DNA from: Tilletiaria anomala UBC 951
Lineage: Eukaryota > Basidiomycota > Exobasidiomycetes > Georgefischeriales > Tilletiariaceae
Assembly: GCF_000711695.1 (NCBI RefSeq)
Contig: NW_013547009.1
Span: forward strand, 124,001-188,000
Direction: 5' to 3'
DNA: 64,000 bases
The position numbers and the translations under genes are program-made. The notes under the pieces were generated by a model, which did no database searches, had not been told where the DNA came from, and saw nothing but the letters and a program-made list of their open reading frames with translations. Positions 33,425-45,152 of the stretch are shown piece by piece (positions within the stretch are counted from its first letter, which is position 1; each line of letters opens with the position of its first letter).

Positions 33425-36400
33425 TTACATAGCAACACCCATGCTCCACTCGCCGGAGTCAGACCGTGGCAGGCCCTCCCAGCTTGGTTTTGGCTGATAG
33501 CCGCGGTCGTAGCCATCGTACGGATCCGGTGAGGTCTGCTCCTCGGTGTGACTTTGGTGGAGGCCGAGGCCAAGGCCGTGATCCTGATGCTGAGCGACAA
33601 AGAAAGCGGGGATGGTGGAATGATGCGGAGCGGCTGACTGGACATGTGCTTGCATGTAGCCTTGCTGTGAGCTCGAGGAAGACGAAATGCCAACCGGGGC
33701 TTTCATCCGCTCAGGAGTGGCCTTGTTGGCCTGGCGAGCACGTGACTTTGGCGGCTTGGCAGGCGGTGGCGTCATCGTCTGCATAGGCGTTTTAATGCTC
33801 ATACCGGAGGAGGCGGTGCCACCACCCTTTTTGATGGCCAAGGCAGCTGTGACGGGAATGGGAGCGCGGAGTGGCGGCACATCGTGGAGAGCCTGGTCCA
33901 GCCCGAGGCCAATGCCGAGGCCAGTGCTGAAGCGAAGCTGGAGCTGTGGGCCTCCCGTCTTGCTGGTGTGCTCCGAGACGGTGGCGGACAGCGGCGAAGG
34001 CGACATGCCGCTATTGCCAAGCTTGGGCGTGTCGCAGTCGTATTCGTCGCACTTGTCGCGTAGCTGGAAGGGTGTGAGTAAACCCGTAGCGTCGGCTTGC
34101 AAAATCCTTTCCTCGTAGATCTGTGCCTCCTCGCGGCCAAAGTCGAGAATACTGCTCGAGGTGGTGAGCGCAGAGGATAGCGAGGAGCGCTTGGAGGCAG
34201 CGATGCCGAGCATCAGCGAAGTGTCGCCTTCTTCGTTTCCGCCGCCCCTCTCTGCGGGCAACATGTCTTCAGTGTGCTCGAGGTGTGCGGTGCTAGAGAT
34301 GGGGCTGAAGCTGGCGCCGCTGCTGCTACCACTCGAAAGGGAGCTGCTGGACAAGCTGCGCGAAAAGCCGAACGGTCCGATGGTGGACACCTCGCTCGGC
34401 GCTTCGCTAAAGTCACTGCCTGCTGTCGGGGCTCGCGGGCGATTGGCGCGAGCGGCGGGTACCTTGGCCATCGCCGCCGCCGGCTTCTTCCCCGAGCCGA
34501 GGTCAGGCTGCGAGGCGACGACGACAGCGCCGTGTGCAGCGCCTGGGAAGTCGAGCGCGACGATTCCGCCGTCAGTAGCGGGGGACGACTCGGTCGTTGG
34601 TGTCCACGCTGCGACGTATTCGGCCGTCATGTGTGCGAACTCTGCCGCAACGGAGTTTTCGCGCTGGCGGCCCTGGACCAGCTCGGGGACCTGTGCGGTG
34701 GGTGCACCTGCGCGGGTGCGCGACGGCGCGCGTTGGAACGCCCCTGTCTCCGCGACGGGCGTCTCGCCGCCCACGTCAGGTGTCGGGGGCATGACAGTAA
34801 CGACGAGTGGCGGACGCACGAAGCGAGGGCTGCGCGAGGAAAGCGCAGGGCTGGGCACCGCGACGGCCTTGACGGCCTTCTGCCTAAGGTTGACACGCCT
34901 GGCCTGCACCGTCTTGCCCTCGGCGGTCGAAAAGCTCTGCGAACGGCCAATCTCGGCGCGGAAGGAGGCAACGTCACGCTGCGTCGGCGTGTTGTTGCTT
35001 CCGTTTCCTCGCCCGATCGCGCGGGCTGCCAAGAAAGCAGCAAGAACAAAAAAATATACCGCTCAATGATATTCAGTTGAAGTGCACGGCTTTTCCTAGA
35101 CCCATCTTCACGTTCTGTACTCACGCGGAGGGACGATTGATCCGACACTTCGGCTTCGCCTACGAGCGGCGCGCTTTCCAGCAGCAGCAGCAGCGCCGGC
35201 AGCGCCGGCGCCGTGCGCCGACGCAGCGTTCGGTAACGCTGGCAAGGGTGGGGCGTCTTCGATGCCCATCCTTCCCCATGCGGCAAAGTCGAACGGGGCG
35301 ACGCCGGGAGAGCCGGCGTCCTCGGGTATATAGACGCTCTGGATGCGGCCGCGCGTCGAGCCGCCGTTGCCCTGCGTGCGCGAGGATGTCGGACGCACCG
35401 GCACGCCGCGGCCGACACTCTGGACGACACGGCTGATGGGTCGGCTGTTAGCGCCACTAGCGAGCGAGTCGGACGACTCGCTGTCTGAGAGCAGGTTCCA
35501 CGTCGCTTTGGCAGACGCGGCTGTGCTGTTTTCGCGCGTCAGGAAGCCGTCGCCGTACACGGACGCCTCGGCGGCGGCGCTGTGGGCGCCGCCGCGCCTG
35601 CTCTTGTTCTGCGAGCGGGCATCGCGCAGCGAGACGGTACCTGCGCTGCTGCTGCTACTGTACGGTGTGAACAAGCTGATTTTGTAAGTGTCCGGAATGC
35701 TCGGACGGCGAGGCAGCTCGTCAGCGCAAGGCGGTCCCTTGGATGACTTCGTTGCTGTTGTTGCTGTAGCGGCGCTTGCGGCGGAGGTGGTGCGGATCGG
35801 GCTGCTCGGCTGCGAACCGGAGCCGGAGCCCACGGCGGTGGCGGTAGCGGTGCGGGACTCTTGGTCGTAGTAGAAGCCGTTACTCGGACCGTAGGCGGCG
35901 CTGCCGTTGAGCTGATAGCTATCCGATGGCTGGAGCGGCTGCGCGATGGACAGCAGCGGGCCGTAGCGCTCCTCAAATGTGGAAAATGCGGCAGGTGCGC
36001 TGAGTGGGGCCGAGGCACTGTGCACGAGAGGCTGCGCATGCTGGCGGTGCAGCGGAGGCTGTGGCTGGTACTCGGCCTGCACCGGCTGGCTCACTTTAGA
36101 CTTGCTGGACGATTTCTTCCAGCTAAAGAGCCGCGAGATAGTCGAATCCTTGTTTTTGCCGCGCGACTTTCCGGCACCTGCAGACGCCATGGCAGTGGCA
36201 AGATCAACGCCGACATAGTCGCTCGGACGCGCCGTGCGCGCTGTATCACTCGATGCGGTCCCGCGCGCGCTCTGGTGGTCAACCGAGGTTCGGAGCATGT
36301 CGTCTTCCCATGTCGGGCGCTCCCGCTCGGTGTCGCAGACGTCGAAACTCGCAGCACGGTGGATTCCCGCGACAGACGCCTGTACGTCCTCTGTGATGCC

Positions 36401-36922
36401 CGCGACGGTGGTGAGCGCGTCGCCCGGTGAGGCGCTGTTGCTGTCTTCGTCGTCGAGAAAACGGACCTTGGGCGTGCTGTATGACTCGCACGTGGTGAAG
36501 GCCTCGAGCTCAGGCGTCGGGCTACTCGCAGCTTTCCAGGATGCAGGAAAGGCCGCGGCGGTCGTCGGGCTGTTGGGGCTGTCCGACTTGGTCTGCAGGG
36601 TCGGCGAGTCGTTGCAGTCCATGCCCATCGCGTGGCGTGGGTCGAGCATGGCAAGTGACGCCTTGCTGACGGCGTTAATCTTGTTCTTCTCCTTGTCCTT
36701 GCGGGATGAGATGGTCGACGCGACGCGACAGACGGCTGCCGCCTGCTGCTGCGCATGTGCATAGGGCTGCTGCCCATTGGTCGCATCGGCAATGTACGTG
36801 TCGGTCGACTTGCTCTTTGCGCGCGGTGCCATTTTGCTGGTCAGTGTTTTGCGTATGGTGGGTTTTGTGGGTGATGCAGCAAAGGGGATGGCGCCGTCCG
36901 ACGCCGAGGAGATGACCATCAT
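33425..36922 (-). CDS. Large disordered Ser-rich protein of unknown function
   Basis: Two exons on the minus strand, 36922-35125 and 35025-33425, joined in phase across a 99-nt intron, giving 1132 residues. Both exons are long open frames whose codon use fits neighbouring genes, so I consider the gene real. No domain is recognisable. Composition is dominated by Ser, Ala, Pro, Thr and Gly with SSSS runs. Short ordered-looking islands are ISRLFSWKKSSSKSKV near residue 270, a Pro/Leu-rich patch (EDAPPLPALP) and LTPFQLRDKCDEYDCDTPKL in the second half. Basic RRRSRSVGS just before the intron resembles kinase sites. Such proteins in fungi are often regulators or cell-polarity scaffolds, but I cannot assign a role. 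The start could also be the ATG 30 codons in (MAPRAKS). Its upstream region is over 3 kb long. Confidence 0.75.
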
Positions 36923-39900
36923 GGCTGGCGCGATGTGCAGAGGAGGATCTGTGCTATCCGGGGAGTCTGGTGTCGGGAGACCTGGTGGTCGCGTGAGCGA
37001 GTGTAAGCTGGGGGATGCTTGTGGCCGCGCCTAGATGGAAGACAAAGGAGTGTGGATGGACGGCGGTGGGGCAGCACGTTTGGTAAAAGTAGATCTTGGG
37101 GCGAGAGCGAGAGCAGGGGACACGGGTCGGAGCAGGGTGACGAACGAGAGGGGATTGATGGATGGTGGTAGAGAGGCAGGTGACACAAGCCCGCGAATGC
37201 TATAGAGGAGGAGAAAAAGAGAGTGAATGCGGTGTGCGAGAGGGTACGACGAGCGCTCCAACCAACGGCGATGAAGGAGAGCGGCAGAGGATTAGCAGGA
37301 CACGGTGCCGAGCAAGTGATGAAAGGGAAGGCAGATCGTACCCATCCAAGCGGTGGAAGGGAGGACTATTGCCCGAGGGAAGCAGGGTGTTGTCAGCACA
37401 GAGATCATGGCAGTGTGCCAACATGGCGCAGCTGAGACAGCATCCACCCATGGGCCGAGCACAGAGAGCGAGTGCGAGCGCATGAGTATGAACATGAACA
37501 TGAACATGAGCATGAGCATGAACATGGCATGCCTGCCACTCATAGACAGCCCGCTTGCCCGTCAGCCTGTCCGCGCTCTTGCGCTCTTCTGGTGGGGGAG
37601 GGCATGGGCCGCCAATTCCAAGCAGGCATACGCAGGTTGCTTGCATGGCCAAGTAGGACAAGGGGAAGGTTACGAGTGTGAGCTGATCCGCGGTTGCCGC
37701 GTGGAATGTGTGTGTGTTGTTTTCCTGTTTGTTTATTTCGTTCCCTTCCAGACAGACGCGCACACATCTCTTCGCGCGTCGCGTTCTCTGGCCTAGTGCC
37801 GCGCCAAGCACACCTGCACGCACACCCCGCATCCAGTCGGGTTTGGATGCGGCCATGCAAGGGTCTCTCTGGCCTTTCTGGCCCCCTCCCCTCAATCCCA
37901 TATTGTTGCGCAGGCGGTAAACACTTCACCGTCACCCAATCCCCTCGTCTCGGACTGGACCAGAGGGTACCATTCAATTCAGTCGTACAACATGCATGAG
38001 TCGATTCGCTGCTTGCTTTTACTTTCAGTCACGGCAGAGGCACAGTCACAGGCGCGCCGGAAGGATCGGAGATCATGCCAAAATCTTCCCAGTCCACCAC
38101 TCCCCTACCCCCCCCCTTTTCCAACCCAACCAGGCGAGACAGAGGTGCAAAGCGTGCGATGAGCTTACATACATACATGCACACATACGTACAAAAAATG
38201 CAGTGGATGCGAGGCCACGGGGTCAGGCGGGTGTACCTCTGAGTTATGCTGCATACATGGATGGGTTCGTCGACCAGCCTGACCGACTTGCTGAAAATTG
38301 GAAACAAGACAAAGGAAGGCGGACGATTGCATGAAAGTTGCTGTTGGTATTTGTCGACGCGCGTATGAGACTTGCCATGAGCCGCGGCGCGGCAAACCGC
38401 AGAAAAATGCCGCTCTGCGTCCCTTGCGCAGCGTTGCTATTGCATGGATCCCATTCCAGTATCCCAGATCTACATGGTCTCCCCATGGGGCAAGAGCAGG
38501 ATCGCGTCCTTGATGGCCAACCACACACGATCCCCTTCCCGAATGGGCTTTGCGCTGTCCAGCGTCTGCAATTCGCAGAGCCAGATAAGCGCAGCAGTGG
38601 GCCCGCCAGCCGCCCGCCGCCCGAGCAGTCGAGCTTGCTGGAGGTTGGGCAGACTCTTGCAATCAAGGCCGGGCCTAGCAGAGCGGACCAAAGTTGTCAC
38701 GCAGAGATGCAACTTGGGTTGGCACACATTCTCTCTGCAGACTGCAGAAGGATGTCTCTGTACCCTTGTGAGTCTGTGAGTCTCCTCATGTATTCGGTTC
38801 GCTCTCCCCTTGCAGCGAGGAATGGGAGGATCAGGGAAGGCGCCCAGGCTTCGGAGTCAAACACTGTCTCACTGCCTCTCAGGGACAGTTTCGGCCGGGG
38901 TTTGGGGGGGGGCGTCAACCTGGCATTACTCGTGTCGTTCCGCCAGGCAAGACGATGCTGAAGCAGCGAAGTCAACAAACTAGGGTTCTCGGGCTCCCCC
39001 CCCCCACTTCCGCCTGCTCCATTCCAGTGGGCCTATAAATAGTATACATGCAATAGTATGCATGCCGCACACAGCAGCGCATCTGCACGTACGAAGATAT
39101 ATGGCATGCACTTTTCGAGCTGTCTCCCCCGTTTCCATTGACTGCGCACACTGGCTCTGCGTCTCCGTAATTTACATTCTACATGTGAGTGATGGGTGTT
39201 CTGGATAGATATGGACTGGTGGAGTCCGCTCGTCCGCCAACAAGAGCTGTTCTGGCTCGAGCGCGGTGGTCATCTGGTCACTGGCCATCAGTGGCCAGGA
39301 AACTGCAACACAGCCTCTACAAAGCGAGTTACCAATCCCATGAGGTCTTTGTCGACGAAACGGTTGCGCCAGGGCTTACTTAACGAATATTTGCAAGCTC
39401 ATCCCTGCCCACGCTGTCCACGCCAGGGCTCGTATTCAATGCACGTTGCTGTGATGGCAGCGCACAGACTGATGAGCAGCTCTCACCAAGGCGGAGGCGG
39501 ACTGCATGTGCATATCACCATATTCCCTTTGGATCAGTACGCATCTCACGTGTCCAACGTCCCAGACATCTTGAAGCAGGTTGGTAAATCATTCACCCCT
39601 GCTCTCCCTGTGTCCACCTATCGCTCTAAAGATGCCAAGCAGGCTACAACGATACTAGAGCTGCTGCGGTCGAGGGAGCATGGTCTATAAGGGTCTGGTA
39701 CGTAGTCTGTCACGTCTCGCGCGCGCGCGCAAAAAAGGCCTCTCCAGAAGAGCGACGTGGGGTAATGATGTCGACACCTCCCAAGCTCCGTAAAAAGAAC
39801 ATACAAACATTTGAGCCATGGTGGCGTTCAAAATCATGCGTGCAGACGCGAATGACAATTAAGAATGATTGCTTGCCAATCTCAATACAATGTTTGAGCT

Positions 39901-40013
39901 AAACAACGATGGAGATGAGCTGACAGTCATCTTACACGCACACTCCGAGGCGTGTTCTCGGGCGGAGGATGTACAAGCGCTAGCGCCAAGAGATGAGGCA
40001 TAGACCGAAGAGC
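36923..40013. other. Long gene-free region upstream of the disordered-protein gene
   Basis: 3.1 kb between the start of the disordered-protein gene and the stop of TEF1, both minus strand. It holds a hexamer repeat (37482-37523), C homopolymers near 38109-38117 and 38997-39006, a CG dinucleotide run near 39718-39730, and an AT-rich TATAAATA at 39034-39041. Open frames of 100-230 codons on both strands overlap each other and look random; one minus-strand frame ending at 38470 is discussed among the findings. Length and position suggest an extended promoter. Confidence 0.5.
37482..37523 (+). repeat. Hexanucleotide microsatellite ATGARY (7 units)
   Basis: Seven consecutive six-base units: ATGAGT, ATGAAC three times, ATGAGC twice, ATGAAC. 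It lies in the long non-coding stretch upstream of the disordered-protein gene. The minus-strand reading would be Phe/Met-rich, but there is no gene to hold it. Likely a slippage repeat. Confidence 0.85.
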
Positions 40014-41778
40014 TTACTTCTTCTTGCCAGCCTTTTCGGCAGACTTGGTCGTCTTGCCCGACTTGCCAGTCGTCTTTTCAACTGCCTTGATGACACCGAC
40101 AGCAACGGTTTGACGCATGTCACGGACAGCGAAACGACCAAGGGGAGGGTACTCGTTGAAAGCCTCGACGCACATGGGCTTCGAGGGAATCATCTTGACC
40201 ATGGCGGCGTCACCAGACTTGATGAACTTGGGGCTCTCCTCGGTAGCCTTACCCGAACGACGGTCGATCTTCTGCAAGAGCGTGTCGAACTTGCAGGCAA
40301 TGTGTGCGGTGTGGCAGTCAAGAACTGGCGCGTAGCCGGCGCCGATTTGACCAGGGTGGTTCATGACAATGACCTGTATAAGCGTGAGAAAATGTCAGCA
40401 AGTAATGCGTGGGCGAAAATACGCAGAATGGAAGAAAAGACATGTGCATTGCGCTGTCTTTCTTGCTCACCTGAGCGTTGAAGGAGGCGGCCTCCATGGC
40501 AGGGTCGTTCTTGGAGTCGGAGGCAACGTTGCCACGACGAATGTCCTTGACAGAGACGTTCTTGACGTTGAATCCGACGTTGTCACCAGGGAGACCCTCA
40601 GGCAGAGACTCGTGGTGCATTTCGACCGACTTGACTTCAGTGGTGACGTTGGCCGGAGCAAAGTTTACAATCATACCAGGCCTGATGACACCAGTCTCGA
40701 CACGACCGACAGGCACCGTTCCGATACCACCAATCTTGTAGACATCCTGGAGAGGAAGACGCAGGGGCTTGTCGGTCGGGCGCGAGGGAGGCTCGATGGC
40801 GTCGATGGCCTCAAGCAAGGTCTTGCCGGTGGCTTTGCCGGCTTTGGTCTCCTTCTCCCAACTGTTCAAATGGAGGCAGAGAGCATGTTAGGGACATTTG
40901 AATCCTAAGATTGGCATTAGATTGAACGTACCCCTTGTACCAGGGCATGTTAGCGGTCGACTCGATCATGTTGTCTCCGTGCCAGCCCGAGATGGGGACA
41001 AAGGCGACCTGCTTAGGGTTGTAGCCGACCTTCTTGATGAAGTTGCTAGTCTCCTTGACGATTTCGTTGAAGCGGTCCTCGCTCCACTTGGTGGTGTCCA
41101 TCTTGTTGACAGCGACGATGAGCTGACGGACACCGAGAGTGAAGGAGAGCAAGGCGTGCTCACGGGTCTGGCCGTCCTTGGAAATACCAGCCTCGAATTC
41201 ACCAGTACCACCGGCAATGATAAGAATAGCGCAGTCGGCCTGCGAGGTACCAGTGATCATGTTCTTGATGAAGTCACGGTGGCCAGGGGCGTCAATGACC
41301 GTGACCATGTACTTCGGAGTCTCGAACTTCCAGAGAGCAATGTCGATGGTGATACCACGCTCACGCTCGGCCTTGAGCTTGTCAAGAACCCACGCGTACT
41401 TGAATGAGCCCTTGCCCAACTCGGCAGCCTCCTTCTCGAACTTCTCGATGGTACGCTTGTCAATACCACCGCACTTGTAAATCAAGTGGCCGGTGGTTGT
41501 CGACTTGCCGGAGTCGACATGGCCGATGACGACGACTGTAGGGTGAAATTGTTTGATCGTCAGCTCCTAGCTCCTTGTCCCGGCGACAAGACGCAGAATC
41601 TCCTCACCGTTAACGTGAAGCTATAGTTTGAAAACCGGAGAGGCGACACAAAGCGAAAGAAAGGCAGTTGGGAATCCAACCCGCAGTCAGTGGTACCGCC
41701 CAGCAACGGCGTCATTGCGCAACAGCGCATGGCGCCAATGGCCGTGCGCTGTGAGCGACTCACCTTCTCCTTTCCCAT
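40014..41778 (-). CDS. TEF1: Translation elongation factor 1-alpha
   Basis: Five exons on the minus strand: 41778-41764, 41620-41608, 41535-40932, 40861-40471, 40373-40014, giving 460 residues, exactly the usual length. The first exon encodes MGKEK, the second is a 13-nt microexon (Leu-His-Val-Asn and one base), and splicing gives [16 protein letters not shown] with the GTP-binding G1 loop. G2 is [10 protein letters not shown]3 DAPGHRD, G4 NKMD. The C-terminus ends in a Lys-rich EKAGKKK. EF-1 alpha delivers aminoacyl-tRNA to the ribosome. The third exon donor is GTACGT after YKG. The codon choice is strongly biased toward C-ending codons, as in highly expressed genes. Its promoter lies in the 1.5 kb upstream. 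Confidence 0.98.
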
Positions 41779-43259
41779 TTTGAATGTATGTGATGATGCG
41801 ATGCAATATGCGACAGATGTGTGAGATCGTCGTGGTTGCTGGGGGAAGAAGATGTTGGAAGGTGAGAAAGAAGAGGTGAGAAAAAAAACTGCTGGAGGAT
41901 GGAGAGACGAAGGCGACGGGCGGCCGCTTCTACTTCTCTCTCAGCCACTGCCTGCGGTCACAGGCTGCTGACTGCCATCTCCTGCTGGCGGCTCAGTTTG
42001 CCTGCGCTCCTCTGCTCTCGTGCAGAGCGGAGGGGGCTGGCGGCAGCGGTAAGAGATGTTGAACACAGGCGCGCCACCCACCCACCCACCGCGCATGCCA
42101 GTTGCCTGTTCCAGTACCTCCTGGTGTGCCTCCACATGCAAGGACTGACAAGGGAAAAAAGACAAACTTAGTTGAAGATCCGAAACCCGAACCCTCGCAT
42201 TGTTTGACACTTTGCGGCGACGAAAGTCCACCAATGCAAAGCGTATCAATCTTTCTGCAGCAGCCTAGTGGGCGGAACAGATGGTATTGCAGGTGTGCTG
42301 GCAAAGGGAGTCCCATACCCAATGCCCTCTGGCGGGGCTGCGGCGCTGCTACAGCGCTGGGCAGCTTCACCGCTAGCCACGTTCTCCGCATGCGGCACGA
42401 CGCAGGCCGCAGCAAACCCCCTGAAGACTGTAGATGGTGTCCCAGCAATTGAGCAAACACTTAGTAGCGTCCAGTGTCCATTATAGTTTGCCCATTGTAA
42501 GGACCTTCATGGGCCGACATCCAGTGCGGGGACAGGCACATGCGCGTAGGCGCACGCCACAGCGGTTCCAACCAACTTTGCCCGGTTGGCTGGCCGTGCA
42601 GTGGTCAAGGCCATGGCCCCGTAATCCATCGACTCTGGCGTCTGACTTGCAGACATCGATACCCCGCCCCTGGGCTTGTTTGATTCAACTGGGCACCTCA
42701 CAGAACGGGAACATACGAAAGGGTTCAGAAATGGCGGTGATGTGGTGATGTGGACGCTTTCGAGGGAAATGGTACAGCGCTGGACGCTGAACGGGAACGA
42801 CACCAAGTGCGTTCGTAAGGATACCCAACTTGTTACTCACAGAGTGATTGGAGGAGGAACGCCACTTCTTCGACATTGCAGTTTGGTCATTTCTTTGAAA
42901 ACCTGGACGTACTCGTCTAGGTCACTAGACCAGGCGCTTTCTTCGCTCTAGCAGCCGCTGCAACGTCCTGCCCAACCATTTCGAAAACAATGCATGTCTT
43001 GGCCTCGTTAGCGCCTATTGTCTTGTGCAAAGCCCAACGTCCAAAAGTAATGTCGAGACTGAGTACTGAATTGGAGGGGTGTGTTCTGTGTAATGTTCTA
43101 TTATACATCTTTTCCTGTGTAGCGCAACTGCTTGCCGCGCCGTCTGCGCCGCATGTCGTGTACACAGCATAGTGACGAAGCTAGTATGCGCGAGCAATGG
43201 CATATGGCCGCAACCAGAGCCATGCGGTCCTTGTCGCTTTGCTTCATTCGAAAAGCCAA
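41779..43259. other. TEF1 promoter region and MGE1 3' flank
   Basis: 1.48 kb between the TEF1 start and the MGE1 stop, both minus strand. The first ~150 bases upstream of TEF1 are, on the coding strand, pyrimidine-rich with a T run (41881-41888), as in strong fungal promoters. The rest holds only random-looking open frames. No RNA gene or repeat seen. Confidence 0.5.
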
Positions 43260-44203
43260 CTATGCGCTGTCCTGGACAACGCCGACCTGTGCAGCTCTAA
43301 GCAGGCGATTCTTGATCCTGAACCCGACCTTGTTACACTCTAGCACGGTGCCCGGCTCTTTGCCTGGCACCGGAGCCTGGTACATCGCCTCGTGCTCCTG
43401 TGGGTTGAACTTTTCGCCGGTCGGGTCGAACGCGGTGATGCCATGCATTTTGAGCATCTCCAGGAGCGACTTGCGCGTCAGGTCCACGCCGCTGTACAGC
43501 TCCGCGATGGCTTTGCGCGAGTCCTCTGGCGACTCGCTGTTTCCGGCTGCTGGCACCGAGCGCAGACCTTCGGGTACCGAGTTGAGCGCCAAATGCAAAA
43601 TATCGATGGAAGAGGTGAGGTCCTTGGCTAATCGTGTGATGGCATAGTCGCCCGCCGCTGCCTTCTCCTCCGCCGAGCGTCGCTGCAGGTTTTGAAGGTC
43701 AGCCTTACTGTAAAGCACTGCGTCCTGCGTGAGATAAATATGCACCTAAAGCATCAGCAACTCGGACTTTCTCCAGCTTTTGAGCCCGAAATGGACGCAT
43801 GCCTCACCGAAAGCTCCTTGATCCTCGCATCCTTCTCCTTCAGTTCCGTCTTGAGCTTCTCCACCTCTGCATGCGCCTCGCCGCTCGCCGTTCCCTCGGA
43901 CACATTCTTGGCATCGCACGCAGCCTCGTTCGCCTTCTCGCTCTGCTTGCTCCCTTCGGCTGCCTCTTTGTTGGCGGCGCGCGCGCATTGCGAGAAGCAC
44001 CGTGATGATGAGGCCCGTAGCCCCGGTGCAGGAGCATGTGCCAGCAGATCTCGCTGCGCTTGGTTCCTGAGCAGGTACGATGATGAAGAGGCGGACGCAT
44101 GTGCAGTGGCGGGCCCGGCCGGCACTTGCAAAGCCGCTCTTCGAGCGACGGCTGCTTGTCGCAGGGCCTGGCGCAGTGGCGAGGCAGAATGCATCTTGTA
44201 CAA
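43260..44203 (-). CDS. MGE1: Mitochondrial GrpE-type nucleotide exchange factor
   Basis: Two exons on the minus strand, 44203-43808 and 43724-43260, joined at a codon boundary across an 83-nt intron, giving 286 residues. The N-terminus is rich in Arg, Ala, Ser and Gln (RQALRQAAVARRAAL) as in a mitochondrial presequence. A long charged coiled-coil region (EVEKLKTELKEKDARIKEL) follows; splicing connects it to DAVLYSKADLQNLQRRS, the conserved GrpE helix. The C-terminal beta domain has HGITAFDPTGEKFNPQEHEAM and GFRIKNRLLRAAQVGV. The protein exchanges ADP on mitochondrial Hsp70 during import and folding. A second in-frame ATG three codons downstream is an equally possible start. The insert before the coiled coil makes it longer than yeast Mge1 (228). 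Confidence 0.96.
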
Positions 44204-45152
44204 TGTAGGAACCTCAACTTCGGCCTTTTGAACAGCTCCGAGTAGCTTGCTTCGAGCAAGAAGTCGATGAATTGTGGTGATCGAGGCGTAGTGGGGGCAG
44301 GGAATCGATAGTCACACGATGGCGACTGCAATGCAAAGATATCTTGCACCAATGGCCGAGATGAAGCTGTTGGCTCCGCGAAGCAAAAATTGGTCGATCG
44401 GCCACCATTAACCAACCTTCTCGCTTCGGACCATCCCGACAATTCCCTTCTCTTCCGCTCCGGCCTTCCGCTCACAATGCCTCTCTCTTACACCGCCAAG
44501 CTCGACTCGACTTCTCCTCCCCTCTCGACTATCCATACATACAGCTCACCTCTCCACCCACAGCTTTGCTGTGCTCAACAACAATTAGCGCAAAGTGTAC
44601 AGCACGATTAGACGGCGGAGCACAGGAAAGCAGATCGCGCAGCGTGAGCTGAGTATCCAACTTGGACGAGCGCCAACCGCCAAGGCCACACCAGCCCGCA
44701 GCAGCGTCCACGTTCGGCGAGCACATGACACAAAGACAGGCGGGCGAAGGAGGAGAGGAGTTCGCTGCACGATGTATCAATTCGATGCCTGTGCGAGCGA
44801 GCGACGACTCATGCCCGCCTCGTACTGCTTACATGCGCAGAAGCGAAGTGCGCGACCCGGTCTGCAAGCATCTGCAGCAGCAGAGCCAAAAGGGACGCGG
44901 GATACGTGGGTTGCATATCGTGTAGTTCAATTGTTACCTACGAGAAAAAGTGAGAGACTGCCGCGCGGAGCCGCTGAGCCCGCCGGCCTTCGTGTACAAC
45001 AAAACAGGACAGCCACAGCGCACACAGGCAGCTGCATTTGGCAAGGCAAGGACAGATGCAGCACGCGGGAGTGTACGCGTGCCACGATGCCTGCAGGCGA
45101 TCCAGTCGGAGGCGGAGGACGTATGGTAAACTACATGCCCTTAGCAACCTCC
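44204..45152. other. MGE1 promoter region and 3' flank of the next gene
   Basis: 949 bases between two minus-strand genes. C/T-rich on the plus strand around 44430-44570. Open frames here (up to 209 codons at 44595-45224, overlapping the next gene) have no family resemblance. I looked for heat-shock element arrays expected before a chaperone cofactor gene and saw no clean one. Confidence 0.5.

Noticed and set aside
34274-35080. 268-codon plus-strand frame opposite the disordered-protein gene
   Set aside because: It mirrors the codon periodicity of the real minus-strand gene and is an antisense shadow.
38338-38961. 207-codon plus-strand open frame
   Set aside because: It starts with a TTG, overlaps frames on the other strand and has random-looking composition; GC-rich DNA has long chance frames.
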